Source of the DNA: Nemertoderma westbladi
Lineage: Eukaryota > Xenacoelomorpha > Nemertodermatida > Nemertodermatidae
Direction: 5' to 3'
NCBI GenBank assembly: GCA_032718475.1
Contig: JAUCBJ010005225.1
Span: forward strand, 1-59,614
DNA: 59,614 nt
Shown here: positions 1-8,726 of the stretch, piece after piece
How the letters are laid out: each line of letters begins with the position of its first letter
How positions within the stretch are numbered: the first letter of the stretch is position 1
The notes under the pieces: model-generated
Seen by the model: only the letters and a program-made list of their open reading frames with translations
What the model was told of the DNA's origin: nothing
The model's database searches: none
Translations under genes and position numbers: made by a program

Positions 1-2074
1 AATCTAACAGAACAACTACTACTGGAAGGTAAACCTAAACCCACCTTAATCTAACAGAACAACAACTACTGGAAGGTAAACCTAAACCCACCTTAATCTA
101 GCAGAACAACTACTGGAAGGTAAACCTAAACCCACCTTAATCTAACAGAACAACTACTACTGGAAGGTAAACCTAAACCCGCCTTAATCTAACAGAACAA
201 CTACTGGAAGGTAAACCTAAACCCACCTTAATCTAACAGAACAACTACTGGAAGGTAAACCTAAACCCACCTTAATCTAACAGAACAACTACTGGAAGGT
301 AAACCTAAACCCACCTTAATCTAACAGAACAACAACTACTGGAAGGTAAACCTAAACCCACCTTAATCTAACAGAACAACTACTGGAAGGTAAACCTAAA
401 CCCACCTTAATCTAACAGAACAACAACTACTGGAAGGTAAACCTAAACCCACCTTAATCTAACAGAACAACAACTACTGGAAGGTAAACCTAAACCCACC
501 TTAATCTAACAGAACAACAACTACTGGAAGGTAAACCTAAACCCACCTTAATCTAACAGAACAACAACTACTGGAAGGTAAACCTAAACCCACCTTAATC
601 TAACAGAACAACTACTGGAAGGTAAACCTAAACCCACCTTAATCTAACGGAACAACAACTACTGGAAGGTAAACCTAAACCCACCTTAATCTAACAGAAC
701 AACAACTACTGGAAGGTAAACCTAAACCCACCTTAATCTAACAGAACAACTACTGGAAGGTAAACCTAAACCCACCTTAATCTAACAGAACAACAACTAC
801 TGGAAGGTAAACCTAAACCCGCCTTAATCTAACAGAACAACTACTGGAAGGTAAACCTAACCCACCTTAATCTAACAGAACAACTACTGGAAGGTAAACC
901 TAAACCCACCTTAATCTAGCAGAACAACTACTGGAAGGTAAACCTAAACCCACCTTAATCTAACGGAACAACTACTGGAAGGTAAACCTAAACCCACCTT
1001 AATCTAACAGAACAACAACTACTGGAAGGTAAACCTAAACCCACCTTAATCTAACGGAACAACTACTGGAAGGTAAACCTAAACCCACCTTAATCTAACA
1101 GAACAAAAACTACTGGAAGGTAAACCTAAACCCACCTTAATCTAACAGAACAACAACTACTGGAAGGTAAACCTAAACCCACCTTAATCTAACAGAACAA
1201 CAACTACTGGAAGGTAAACCTAAACCCACCTTAATCTAACAGAACAACTACTGGAAGGTAAACCTAAACCCACCTTAATCTAACAGAACAACAACTACTG
1301 GAAGGTAAACCTAAACCCACCTTAATCTAACAGAACAACAACTACTGGAAGGTAAACCTAAACCCACCTTAATCTAACAGAACAACAACTACTGGAAGGT
1401 AAACCTAAACCCACCTTAATCTAACAGAACAACAACTACTGGAAGGTAAACCTAAACCCACCTTAATCTAACGGAACAACTACTACTGGAAGGTAAACCT
1501 AAACCCACCCTTAATCTAGCAGAACAACTACTGGAAAGTAAACCTAAACCCACCTTAATCTAACGGAACAACTACTGGAAGGTAAACCTAAACCCACCTT
1601 AATCTAACGGAACAACTACTGGAGGTAAACCTAAACCCACCTTAATCTAACAGAACAACAACTACTGGAAGGTAAACCTAAACCCACCTTAATCTAGCAG
1701 AACAACTACTGGAAGGTAAACCTAAACCCACCTTAATCTAACAGAACGACAACTACTGGAAGGTAAACCTAAACCCACCTTAATCTAACAGAACAACAAC
1801 TACTGGAAGGTAAACCTAAACCCACCTTAATCTAACGGAACAACTACTGGAAGGTAAACCTAAACCCACCTTAATCTAACAGAACAACAACTACTGGAAG
1901 GTAAACCTAAACCCACCTTAATCTAGCAGAACAACTACTGGAAGGTAAACCTAAACCCACCTTAATCTAACAGAACAACAACTACTGGAAGGTAAACCTA
2001 AACCCACCTTAATCTAACAGAACAACAACTACTGGAAGGTAAACCTAAACCCACCTTAATCTAACAGAACAACA
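1..2074 (+). repeat. 44/47-bp tandem array with a donor-like site in every copy
   Basis: About 45 head-to-tail copies of a unit that is 44 or 47 bp long; it enters from the left edge and stops at about 2074. The two lengths differ by one CAA or CTA triplet. Point variants are CTAACAG, CTAGCAG and CTAACGG. Each copy contains CTACTGGAAG|GTAAAC, a good match to a metazoan 5' splice site. Read up to that site, the unit gives in-frame GAA CAA (CAA) CTA CTG GAA G, that is E-Q-(Q)-L-L-E ending in phase 1. Exon 2572-2672 begins with the two bases needed to complete that codon. By analogy with the arrays at 17970 and 21098, I infer that this array was seeded at the 5' splice site of an exon just left of the window. 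The repeat itself is certain; the splice-site origin is inference because the source exon is not visible. Confidence 0.95.
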
Positions 2075-2571
2075 TACTTCACATGGGCCATAAAAAATGG
2101 CCCGAGTTATTTGGGTGGGTGTTTATTCTAGGTAGGTTTTTTCTAGGTGGGCGTTTATTCAATGTGGGCGTTTTTTCTAGGTGGGTGTTAAAAAACTAAT
2201 TTTGTTTTCCGAGGAGGGCGGGTGGGGTGGGTGGGTGACTATTATCACCCCCCACCCCCCCCCCCCCCCCCCCTCCCCCCCCCCCCCCCACCCCCAGTAT
2301 CAACACAACAAAAGTACAAAAGTACCGGTAATCATAAATTAATTTAACATTAAAAAACCTTTCATTCTGACATAGCAATTAATATTAATTACTACCGTAA
2401 CACAAGGCGTTTAAGTTTCTAATTCGATGGTAGGTGGCCTTAGTGGGTTGATATTCGAGTCAGTGCGACTATTCGAGTAAATAATTAACTTAGTTTTATA
2501 ATATGTTTTTATATTATGATATTTATTATTTGTTTTAAAATATAACTTAATTATTATGTTTCCTAATTTAG
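2075..2571 (+). other. Intron 3' part: GT-rich imperfect repeats, G/C tracts and acceptor
   Basis: This is non-coding DNA between the left array and the first exon. A short hairpin (GGGCCAT, A5 loop, ATGGCCC) lies at 2085-2103. Imperfect repeats of a CTAGGTGGGYGTTTATT-like motif run from about 2108 to 2190. They are followed by a G-run/C-run block and an AT-rich stretch ending in TTTCCTAATTTAG, the acceptor of exon 2572-2672. I see no convincing gene here. Confidence 0.6.
2216..2295. other. G-quadruplex-prone block followed by poly-C tract
   Basis: Five G-runs of at least 3 G separated by single bases occupy 2216-2235 on the + strand, a canonical G-quadruplex pattern. Ten bases later an almost pure C tract (2247-2295) gives the same potential on the other strand. 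The junction can also fold as a hairpin (GGGTGA/TCACCC). Homopolymer length here is likely unreliable in the assembly. Confidence 0.7.
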
Positions 2572-2672
2572 AAGAGTTTAATAAGGAAAAGGAATCCATG
2601 GAAACAAGATTTGCGGACGAGAAAGCGAAACTGATGAGAAGATTGGAAAAAGATCATAACGAAGATATTGTG
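2572..2672 (+). CDS. Internal exon 1 of a coiled-coil protein gene
   Basis: The exon is bounded by acceptor CCTAATTTAG and donor GTG|GTGAGA. It is 101 bp: two bases finishing a split codon, then 33 codons ending in phase 0. Only this frame is open. The peptide starts EFNKEKESMETRF and ends DHNEDIV; it is very rich in Glu, Lys and Arg with Leu/Met/Phe spacing typical of a coiled coil. Phase agrees with the donor in the 44/47-bp array upstream (phase 1) and with the next exon at 3798 (phase 0). No domain beyond the coiled coil is visible. A centrosomal or cytoskeletal coiled-coil protein such as the ninein family would fit, but I cannot assign a family and give no name. Confidence 0.75.
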
Positions 2673-2723
2673 GTGAGAATATTGTTATTAGATTTTAATT
2701 AAAAAAAAGTTAAGTAGATCAGA

Positions 2724-2896
2724 CACCTACCTAGGGTGATACACCTACCCTCACCTACCTAGGGTGATACACCTACCTAGGGTGATACACCTACCCTCAC
2801 CTACCTAGGGTGATACACCTACCTAGGGTGATACACCTACCCTCACCTACCTAGGGTGATACACCTACCTAGGGTGATACACCTACCTAGGGTGAT
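2724..2896. repeat. 18-bp minisatellite with 28-bp spacer variant
   Basis: Tandem copies of CACCTACCTAGGGTGATA, interrupted by CACCTACCCT pieces, form a loose two-plus-a-bit higher-order pattern. The array starts 51 bp after the donor of exon 2572-2672 but contains no sense-strand donor, unlike the three larger arrays in this gene. Confidence 0.9.
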
Positions 2897-2940
2897 GCTG
2901 GGTAAGAATATTTTACTGATTCTGTACTTTTCTTATACAG

Positions 2941-3096
2941 AGTTCAATTACATTCCATCATCTAGTTATAGTGACGATGAGGATGGTCCTAGTCTAAATT
3001 GGTCTAGGTATAGCAATTACGTCATAGGGAAACATAATGAGAAGCCTGGCAAGGGGCGAAAAATATCCAATAGAGCAGCATGGAAATGTAATGTGC
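2941..3096 (+). pseudogene. Exon-like fragment, acidic/Ser-rich with W-x-x-N-x-R-K motif
   Basis: An open stretch lies between an acceptor-like TTTTCTTATACAG and a donor-like GTGC|GTAAGT. The peptide includes YIPSSSYSDDEDGPSLNWSR and, after a Lys/Gly/Arg-rich stretch, AAWKCNVRK. Acidic Ser stretches followed by a basic W..N..K motif are, from memory, seen in a family of uncharacterised invertebrate proteins. Its phase (starts with 2 bases) does not fit the coiled-coil exons on either side, so it is not part of that gene. It is probably an exon or relic of another gene or repeat on the same strand. The function is unknown. Confidence 0.3.
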
Positions 3097-3251
3097 GTAA
3101 GTCCGACGCGACATTTAGATTTCTATCTATCATACTTTATAAGAAGAAACACCATTCAATAGTCGAGGAATGATGTGAGTTATTATGTTTCTGTGATAAA
3201 ATCCTAGAGGTAAAACAACACACACAGACTAGAGTTAATGTTAAATTTCAG

Positions 3252-3454
3252 TATGTGTTGTTTTGCCTCTTTGGAAAATAACGAAAAAAATACGTTTTTT
3301 TCATTAACAAAATTCATTCTGGATGCTAGCAGCCACTATTATAAAATGTGTCAGTTGTATCTTCCCAGACCTCTGTCGAAAAAATCAGGAGACGAGATCC
3401 ATATAGAGGGAAATGAGAAGGGTTTTTGCATTTTTCTCGAAACCATATTTTTTG
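3252..3454 (+). pseudogene. Exon-like fragment of unknown function
   Basis: This second open stretch has a splice-like border on each side (TTAAATTTCAG| and TTTTTTG|GTGAGT). It reads MCCFASLENNEKNTFFSLTK, then continues with FILDASSHYYKMCQLYLPR and SKKSGDEIHIEGNEKG. It cannot be joined directly in frame to the fragment at 2941-3096: the required frame stops after about 17 codons. It may be a relic of the same element with an exon missing, or unrelated. I do not recognise it. Confidence 0.25.
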
Positions 3455-3587
3455 GTGAGTGTTGTTCTGGCTCTTTGGTCACGATATAACAGAGGCAATC
3501 AATAGTAAGGTATTTTCGATCATAATATAGTGTGGAAAAACTCCCAACTTTTGATAAACGACCCGTTAACTCAACCCGTTAACCAAA

Positions 3588-3624
3588 CCCCCCCCCCCCC
3601 CAACCCCCCCCCCCCCCCCCCCCC
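3588..3624. repeat. Poly-C tract
   Basis: Two C homopolymers are separated by AA. It is a simple low-complexity tract, G-quadruplex-prone on the - strand, and its length is uncertain in any assembly. Confidence 0.85.
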
Positions 3625-3797
3625 ACAAGAGACAATTTAAAAGGGCAACATATTTTAGAGGAATTCAATATTTATTACGTTATCAAATAATATTATATAA
3701 TAATCGTCAGAATTCCTCATTTTCCACTTTATTATTTATTACTACTTTCTACTACTTTCTAATTTAATTTTTGTTGTTTTGTTTATTTTTTTCTCAG

Positions 3798-3924
3798 GAG
3801 GTAACCAAATTAGAACGAGCAAGGTCAATGGATATGTTAAATGAGGTGATAACAAGGGAGTCGAGTAATCTATCTGATAAAGAGAATAGCGAGTCGACCA
3901 GACAAATAAAACAGATAACGAAAA
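3798..3924 (+). CDS. Internal exon 2 of the coiled-coil protein gene
   Basis: A strong acceptor (TTATTTTTTTCTCAG|) and strong donor (GAAAA|GTAAGT) bound 127 bp: 42 codons starting in phase 0, plus one base. It joins exon 2572-2672 in phase. The peptide runs EVTKLERARSMDMLNEVITR, then ESSNLSDKENSESTRQIKQI. The first half continues the helical Glu/Arg/Leu pattern. The second half is Ser/Glu/Asn-rich and looks like a break in the coiled coil. The next phase-compatible exon found is at 17652, so the following intron would be about 13.7 kb and would hold the LINE and the tRNA gene. An extra exon in between cannot be excluded. Confidence 0.75.
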
Positions 3925-3995
3925 GTAAGTCAAATATGTTACATAATATTAGTTACATAATAATATTTATTGCTTTCATGGATGGCTCATTCTAT

Positions 3996-4441
3996 GTAAA
4001 GTGCGGGACATTCGTACGACTTTTTGTGCATACTTTAGTACTGTACATCAAGAAAATGAACTAAAATATGTTTTGCTTGTGTTAATAATAAGCAAGCTTG
4101 TAATAATAAGCTTGTGTTTTTTAGAAAACCAATTATCGGTTCAGTAAAAAAAAGCAGTTTGGAAAACCGCAGCAGTTTATGTCTCAGAACTATTGCTTCA
4201 AAAATTGTAAATTGCGGGACGCGTACGAAAGTGAAATTTTCAACTGTTAAATTCTTTGCTAAAGTTCAGCGAATTGAGTAAAGTTAGTGGGAAAACTTTT
4301 TGTTTCCATGATGTTCCTAGATATGTAGGGAAAATAAATTAGCCTTTAGTAAGATGGTAGGTAACATCAATGAAACAGGGGAGTAATTTAAGTGCAGCAA
4401 AGTCATGTAAAGTGTGGGACATTTCATTGTAAAGTGCGGAC
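3996..4441 (+). repeat. Cluster of four GTAAAGTGCGGGAC-type motifs
   Basis: Direct copies start at 3996 (exact), 4207 (one mismatch), 4407 (T for C) and 4429 (one G short). Further copies lie at 15281-15308 as a perfect palindrome and at 15451-15464. Between some of these the surrounding sequence also shares GCGTACGA-like words. This could be part of a degraded repeat family or a short regulatory motif. Confidence 0.6.
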
Positions 4442-4525
4442 ACGTGCGATTTTATCATTTATAAACACATTAAGTAATAGTAGTAGTAGTATACTGGGCT
4501 GTAGGGCTGTAGGTATGGAGAGAGA

Positions 4526-4585
4526 GGGCTGTTGCGCTGTCAGTCAGAGAGGTAACAGCCCGTGGGGTAAGGATTTACCTCTGGG
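4526..4585 (-). repeat. Inverted copy of the LINE 5' leader segment
   Basis: The sequence here is the reverse complement of 7062-7122 with only a few mismatches over about 60 bp. Each copy can itself fold, because it starts GGGCTGTT and has AACAGCCC 28 bp further on. The other copy sits directly before ORF1 of the LINE, so this is either a fragment of another LINE copy in opposite orientation or a small hairpin repeat inserted in both places. Confidence 0.75.
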
Positions 4586-5176
4586 ACCTGTATTAGGCAA
4601 AATAGCAGTAGCTGTGTAGGCCCACCAGTACTGTGCACGGTACAAGACCCGAAATTTAGCCTACATCTGTAAATAATACACGGTTTCGCGGTACAAGACC
4701 ATATAAATTAGACCACCATCTGTAAAATGCTCGCGCCTGAGTTCAGGAGTTGCACAGATGTCAGGATGTGCTGATTCTATATCATCCACTAACGGATTCT
4801 GGTAGCCTGGATACTAGACCACTACAAAAACTGATGCGACAGAGCGAGGTGCCGTTAGCCTAACATTTCTCGGAGGCTGGTCCGATAACACTCAACGCAT
4901 TGTTTGGTTGGACATTGACATTATTGCATTACAGTGTACATTATTACATACTGATATGATTGTATGGATTGAGAAATTGGATATATTTGGACGTCAATGG
5001 ATGGATAGGTTTGGTTTGAGAAACTAATATCACGTAGGCCTACCTAATCATATATTTGTGATAATTATTACTAGATCCACTGGCCCCCAGCCATCTTCAA
5101 CAAACCATCATTGCCGGGGGGCACTCAGCTGAGGGGGCGGAGCGCATTAAAAACTCTCTAAGTATCGCGACCTAAT

Positions 5177-5233
5177 GGACCGGGGCCATTTCTTTCACCC
5201 CGTGGCCTTTGAGACCTTTGGCCGCCCCGGTCC
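5177..5233. repeat. 10-bp inverted repeat in GC-rich block
   Basis: GGACCGGGGC at 5177-5186 is perfectly inverted as GCCCCGGTCC at 5224-5233 with a 37-bp spacer. It lies within the GC-richer segment at about 5085-5530, which has no recognised gene. Its significance is unclear. Confidence 0.55.
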
Positions 5234-6093
5234 AGAGACATCCACCTTCCTCCGGGAGATCGGGGCTCGTCTCCACAGTGCCACCCACGAACCGGCGGTC
5301 ACACCAGTTTCTGCTCCAGCGCCTGGAGATATATAAATTAATAAAAACTTCTATGAAACAGATTGTTTTCCATAACCTCTTTCTTGTTGGTGTCGAGGCA
5401 ATTTGGGTTGGTAATGCAGCCTCAGTCATTGGGACAGCAACCACGCCGACCATCGGTCTATTCGGGGACTGAAGAGCCGAAACCAATCGAAACTGTCGAA
5501 ATGGTTGCCAATGGAGTCACCAACGAGGAACGGGATGATGGCCGAAGATATTCAATATTCTATCTTATGCAATCTCAAATATTCAATTCGGTACTGTACC
5601 TTCAATTCAATATTCAATCAGTATTATTTCTGTGCTTCGTTATTTAATAATGTGATTGATTAGATAAAAAAATAAATTATTGAAATGTTAATTATTAGAA
5701 AAAAAAAATCCAAAATTATATTAACATTTATATATAGTTTTGAATTAAATGTTTCGAAATCAACAGTCATTCAATGAACTTTTACAGCTCAGTGCCATAT
5801 ATCGCGTATCCCTTGGTTTAATCACTATTCTTTATTCAAGTATAACTGAATCCTGGCCCACCGCCTTCACCTCCACTGATAATTTAAAATCGTAACTCAT
5901 TCAATCTTTGACTAAATTATACCAAACTTGGTAAACATTGTAATCTTGTCTATCGGCTAAAATAAACACAACTTGCTAAAATTTCCCCTATAATGTTTTT
6001 TCCTATAGAACAGGATGCAGTTTTATTTTAGTAGTAAACAAGCTGTTATTTGCGTCGATTTTCACCTGGAGAGGGAAGAAAGAATATTGATTG

Positions 6094-6113
6094 CCCCCCC
6101 CCCCGCCCCCCCC
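6094..6113. repeat. Poly-C tract with one G
   Basis: A run of 11 C, one G, then 8 C. A simple low-complexity tract. Confidence 0.85.
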
Positions 6114-6469
6114 TGCAGTTAAGTGAAAATATTTCGGCACCATTTAATTTTATTTCACGGTCGCGCATCAAGTAGTCCGTCAAAAGATACAATTCATTAT
6201 AAACATAACAAAATTAATTATAATAATTCTAAAAATATAAGGCAGATTATCCTAAAGTTAGCTCTTTAGTCTTCAGCAATCGTATACATTGACAAGACTT
6301 ATAAAATAATTGATGTTGAATAATATTATTAAGATTAAAATATATTATTAGGAATTCGAAGAAAGCAAATTGTATTGAGTTAGTATTGGCAAGTTAATCT
6401 CACAAACCAGTCTAGTCTAACTTTAGAGTAGCCTTGTTCGCATTGTTCCAGGTTTAGGCCTATAGATTC

Positions 6470-6870
6470 CACCGTCTTCGTTCAAGATTTAATACTGTAA
6501 TAGACTCCGTTATCCGTCTCGATCGCTTCGCTATGCACCATCTTACTGGGTTTAATAAACTCCATCGCCTTCCTGTCGTTCTCTGTTTTGTAGATTACTT
6601 CGCCATCGTCTGATCGCTTTGGTTGCGTGTTTAATACTGTAATAGACTCCGTCGCCATCGTATCGTTCTGGATATATTGAATAGACTCCATTGTCCATCG
6701 CGATCGTTTCATTGTTTACGTTTAATTGACTCCGTCGCCTCCTCGGATTAGGAATCCGGCCGGGTTTCGTAGATTACGCCATCGTTCAACAGTTCAGTGT
6801 TTTTAATCAAAGCCAGAATTCCGGCACCGGCACCACGATCAACGATTTCGGAAGTAACAGACTCCGTCAA
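6470..6870 (+). repeat. Divergent repeats in the presumed LINE leader
   Basis: Words such as TAATACTGTAATAGACTCCGT-like and AGACTCCRTCGCCATCGT recur irregularly; the longest shared word starts near 6490 and again near 6632, about 142 bp apart. This looks like old promoter-type monomers of a LINE 5' UTR. A 76-codon open frame on the - strand (6482-6712) follows from the repeats and is not called a gene. Confidence 0.5.
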
Positions 6871-6871
6871 C

Positions 6872-6995
6872 AACACTCGGGGTTTAAAAAATACAACTAT
6901 CCGGCTTGGGAACTTGTAACTGCTGAACTGGGCAACACTCGGGGTTTAAAAAATACAACTATCCGGCTTGGGAACTTGTAACTGCTGAACTGGGC
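6872..6995 (+). repeat. Two identical 62-bp tandem units in the LINE leader
   Basis: Units at 6872-6933 and 6934-6995 are identical. Each begins AACACTCGGGG and ends GCTGAACTGGGC. They lie 137 bp before the ORF1 start. Tandem 5' UTR monomers are known for several LINE families and can act as internal promoter units; whether these do is not shown by sequence alone. Confidence 0.9.
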
Positions 6996-7001
6996 GATCA
7001 T

Positions 7002-7056
7002 CTATCTGATAGTTGAAAAAGACTGTCTGACAGTTGGTATCAGACTATCTGATAGT
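7002..7056. promoter_or_regulatory. Three hyphenated palindromes at two-helical-turn spacing
   Basis: CTATC-T-GATAG (centre 7007), ACTGTC-T-GACAGT (centre 7028) and ACTATC-T-GATAGT (centre 7050) share the consensus ACTRTC-T-GAYAGT. Their centres are 21 and 22 bp apart, so all face the same side of the helix. They lie just upstream of ORF1 and look like a set of dimeric protein-binding sites in the LINE promoter. Function is inferred. Confidence 0.5.
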
Positions 7057-7061
7057 TAGCG

Positions 7062-7122
7062 CCCCAGGGGTAAATCCTTACCCTATGGGCTGTTACCTCT
7101 CTGACTGACAGCGCAACAGCCC
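7062..7122 (+). repeat. Leader hairpin segment, inverted partner of 4526-4585
   Basis: This segment lies immediately 5' of the ORF1 start. It can fold through GGGCTGTT/AACAGCCC arms. A near-identical inverted copy lies 2.5 kb upstream. Confidence 0.75.
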
Positions 7123-7131
7123 CTATAGGGT

Positions 7132-8574
7132 ATGGATGACGACAGTACCGGTATCAGTCAGCTAGCTGACAGCAGTAGGCATGCTACCAGACTCAGTACT
7201 ACTGGCATTAACAGTGATTCCAATACTACGGGTCAACCGCGGGGGCCTGTATGGGCAGATGAAGCCGACACAACACCGATTATAAATACATGTCTGTCCT
7301 TTGTGTTACAAGGGATGTCGTCACGCACGTTTGAGGTTATTCGCGACTCCTGTCTGGGTAGATTTACATCGGAAGAGGTAAGGAATGCGAAACTTGTGCT
7401 GTTTAGTAGATGCGGAGCCGGAGCCGTCATGGTTAATCGCAGAGATACCACTGAGAGATCTGCATCCGAAGCGAATTTTAGGGATCTTTGGGATAAACTA
7501 AAGGAACTAGACGTCGATGGTAAGATTCCAGTGATAGCAGTTCTGGCATTGGAGGCTATGTCCCTGCCGTGCTTACAGTCTTTAGGATCGGGTAGAGTTG
7601 CTAGTGCTGAGCAATCAGCAAAAGTCGATATTGTAGACGAGAAAATCGATAAGCTACATAAACTATTTACAGATAAGATGAAATCTATAGAATCAAGTTT
7701 CTCAGTTCAGTTGCGCGATCTACATGGCGTCATTCGTGAGATGAGACCGATATTTACCGGTGTCGACCCAGGGAGGGCAGTGGGTCCTGCAGTTCGGACG
7801 ACTTTAATTGATAAAGGCGGTCCTACAGGAGGCGGCAGCTCAGGGGTGAATGAGGTTGCTCCTCAGCTACAATTCCCACCAGCTCCGGAACGGGCCACCC
7901 AGGGTACAGAACATGGCGTGTCCAGGCCCAGCAGCTTTGCGGCTGCTGCTAGTCGTTTTGCACCATCGGTGCCATCGAGAGGTAGGCAGAGTTACGTCAG
8001 GCAGAGTACCGGTAATTATTATTCCCCGCTGGGTACACCAACGCAGTCTCCGCGCATCCAAGAACGAGGTAGCGCCAAACGGCCAAGGAACTCTCCCTCC
8101 GCAGCTATGGAAACCGGTGAACTCGAGGGTTCTCCGGGGTTTCAGAAGGTCCCCCAAAGACGGCGCAACCGTGAGTTTGTAGTTGGTACTAAACTAAGTC
8201 CTGGAGTTAGTGGCGATGGGGATACGTCCGGGGCCCGCAAGTCCGGCCTACGAGCGGCTCCGTCGGATGTTTTCGTTTTTCGACTCTGGGCTGATACTAC
8301 GGCGCAGGATATTGTGGACTCCTTGGATTGTCAAGCGATTAAAGTTTCTTTAGCGAGCGTGAAGAGAATTTCACATCCAGAATCGATGAATGCGAGCTTC
8401 AGGGTTTCGCTTGCGGCAAATTACGTAGAGAAAGCACTCCTTCCCTCAACTTGGCCGGCGGGGGTCTGTGTTCGCAAGTGGGTCCACAATAGCTCTTCTC
8501 AGGGTCAACGCAGTGGTGGCGTAAATGGGGACCGTCGAACGGGGTTTACTTCCACTAGAGCTCAAGTCGTGTAA
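7132..8574 (+). CDS. LINE ORF1 protein, RNA-binding (RNP) type
   Basis: 480 residues, starting at ATG 7132 (GGGTATGG context). The N-terminal part contains SSRTFEVIRDSC and FTSEEVRNAKLVLFSR, followed by IPVIAVLALEAMSLP near residue 133. From memory, this arrangement is typical of ORF1 proteins of invertebrate LINEs. Residues 164-207 (DEKIDKLHKLFTDKMKSIES region) form a likely coiled coil for multimerisation. Residues about 215-375 are Gly/Pro/Ser/Arg-rich and probably disordered. Residues about 377-455 begin SDVFVFRLWADTTAQDI and end WPAGVCVRKWVHN, an RRM-like or related nucleic-acid-binding fold. No CCHC knuckle is seen. The expected role is to coat the element's RNA and deliver it to the target. 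The frame is intact throughout. Confidence 0.85.
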   Translation: MDDDSTGISQLADSSRHATRLSTTGINSDSNTTGQPRGPVWADEADTTPIINTCLSFVLQGMSSRTFEVIRDSCLGRFTSEEVRNAKLVLFSRCGAGAVMVNRRDTTERSASEANFRDLWDKLKELDVDGKIPVIAVLALEAMSLPCLQSLGSGRVASAEQSAKVDIVDEKIDKLHKLFTDKMKSIESSFSVQLRDLHGVIREMRPIFTGVDPGRAVGPAVRTTLIDKGGPTGGGSSGVNEVAPQLQFPPAPERATQGTEHGVSRPSSFAAAASRFAPSVPSRGRQSYVRQSTGNYYSPLGTPTQSPRIQERGSAKRPRNSPSAAMETGELEGSPGFQKVPQRRRNREFVVGTKLSPGVSGDGDTSGARKSGLRAAPSDVFVFRLWADTTAQDIVDSLDCQAIKVSLASVKRISHPESMNASFRVSLAANYVEKALLPSTWPAGVCVRKWVHNSSSQGQRSGGVNGDRRTGFTSTRAQVV

Positions 8575-8726
8575 CTTATACTCTTTATACTTATTATACA
8601 CCAGGCATTTACTTACTTATATAATATAATATATATATAGGGATATTTAAGTTAACTTAACTAAAAACTTATGTATAACTGATTAATTATTTTTTGTTCG
8701 AGTTCTATTCCTACTGTATTTTCAAA
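8575..8726 (+). other. Inter-ORF gap of the LINE
   Basis: 152 bp of AT-rich DNA with a (TA)n-like run near 8618-8638. No ORF overlap or stop-start coupling is present, so ORF2 translation must use re-initiation, an internal site or another route. Confidence 0.7.

Larger units (their letters stand above)
3925..6430. other. Intronic/non-coding stretch, no recognised gene
   Basis: From the GTAAGT donor onward this is mostly AT-rich non-coding DNA. It holds a cluster of the GTAAAGTGCGGGAC motif (3996-4441), one arm of a long inverted repeat (4526-4585), a GC-richer block at about 5085-5530 and a poly-C tract (6094-6113). The short open frames in the GC-rich block (about 5209-5647 on +, 5172-5486 on -) show no motif I recognise and overlap on opposite strands, so I do not call them genes. 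Confidence 0.6.

Noticed and set aside
1-2074. Telomere repeat (AAACCTAAACCC resembles plant-type CCCTAAA)
   Set aside because: The telomere-like word appears only once per 44/47-bp unit, embedded in unrelated sequence, and unique DNA with exons follows.
5085-5647. Possible gene in the GC-richer block
   Set aside because: Overlapping open frames on both strands, no recognised motif, and low-complexity Pro/Arg/Ser content. There is insufficient support.
6482-6712. 76-codon frame on the - strand
   Set aside because: It arises from divergent tandem repeats in the LINE leader, with no domain and no start or splice context.
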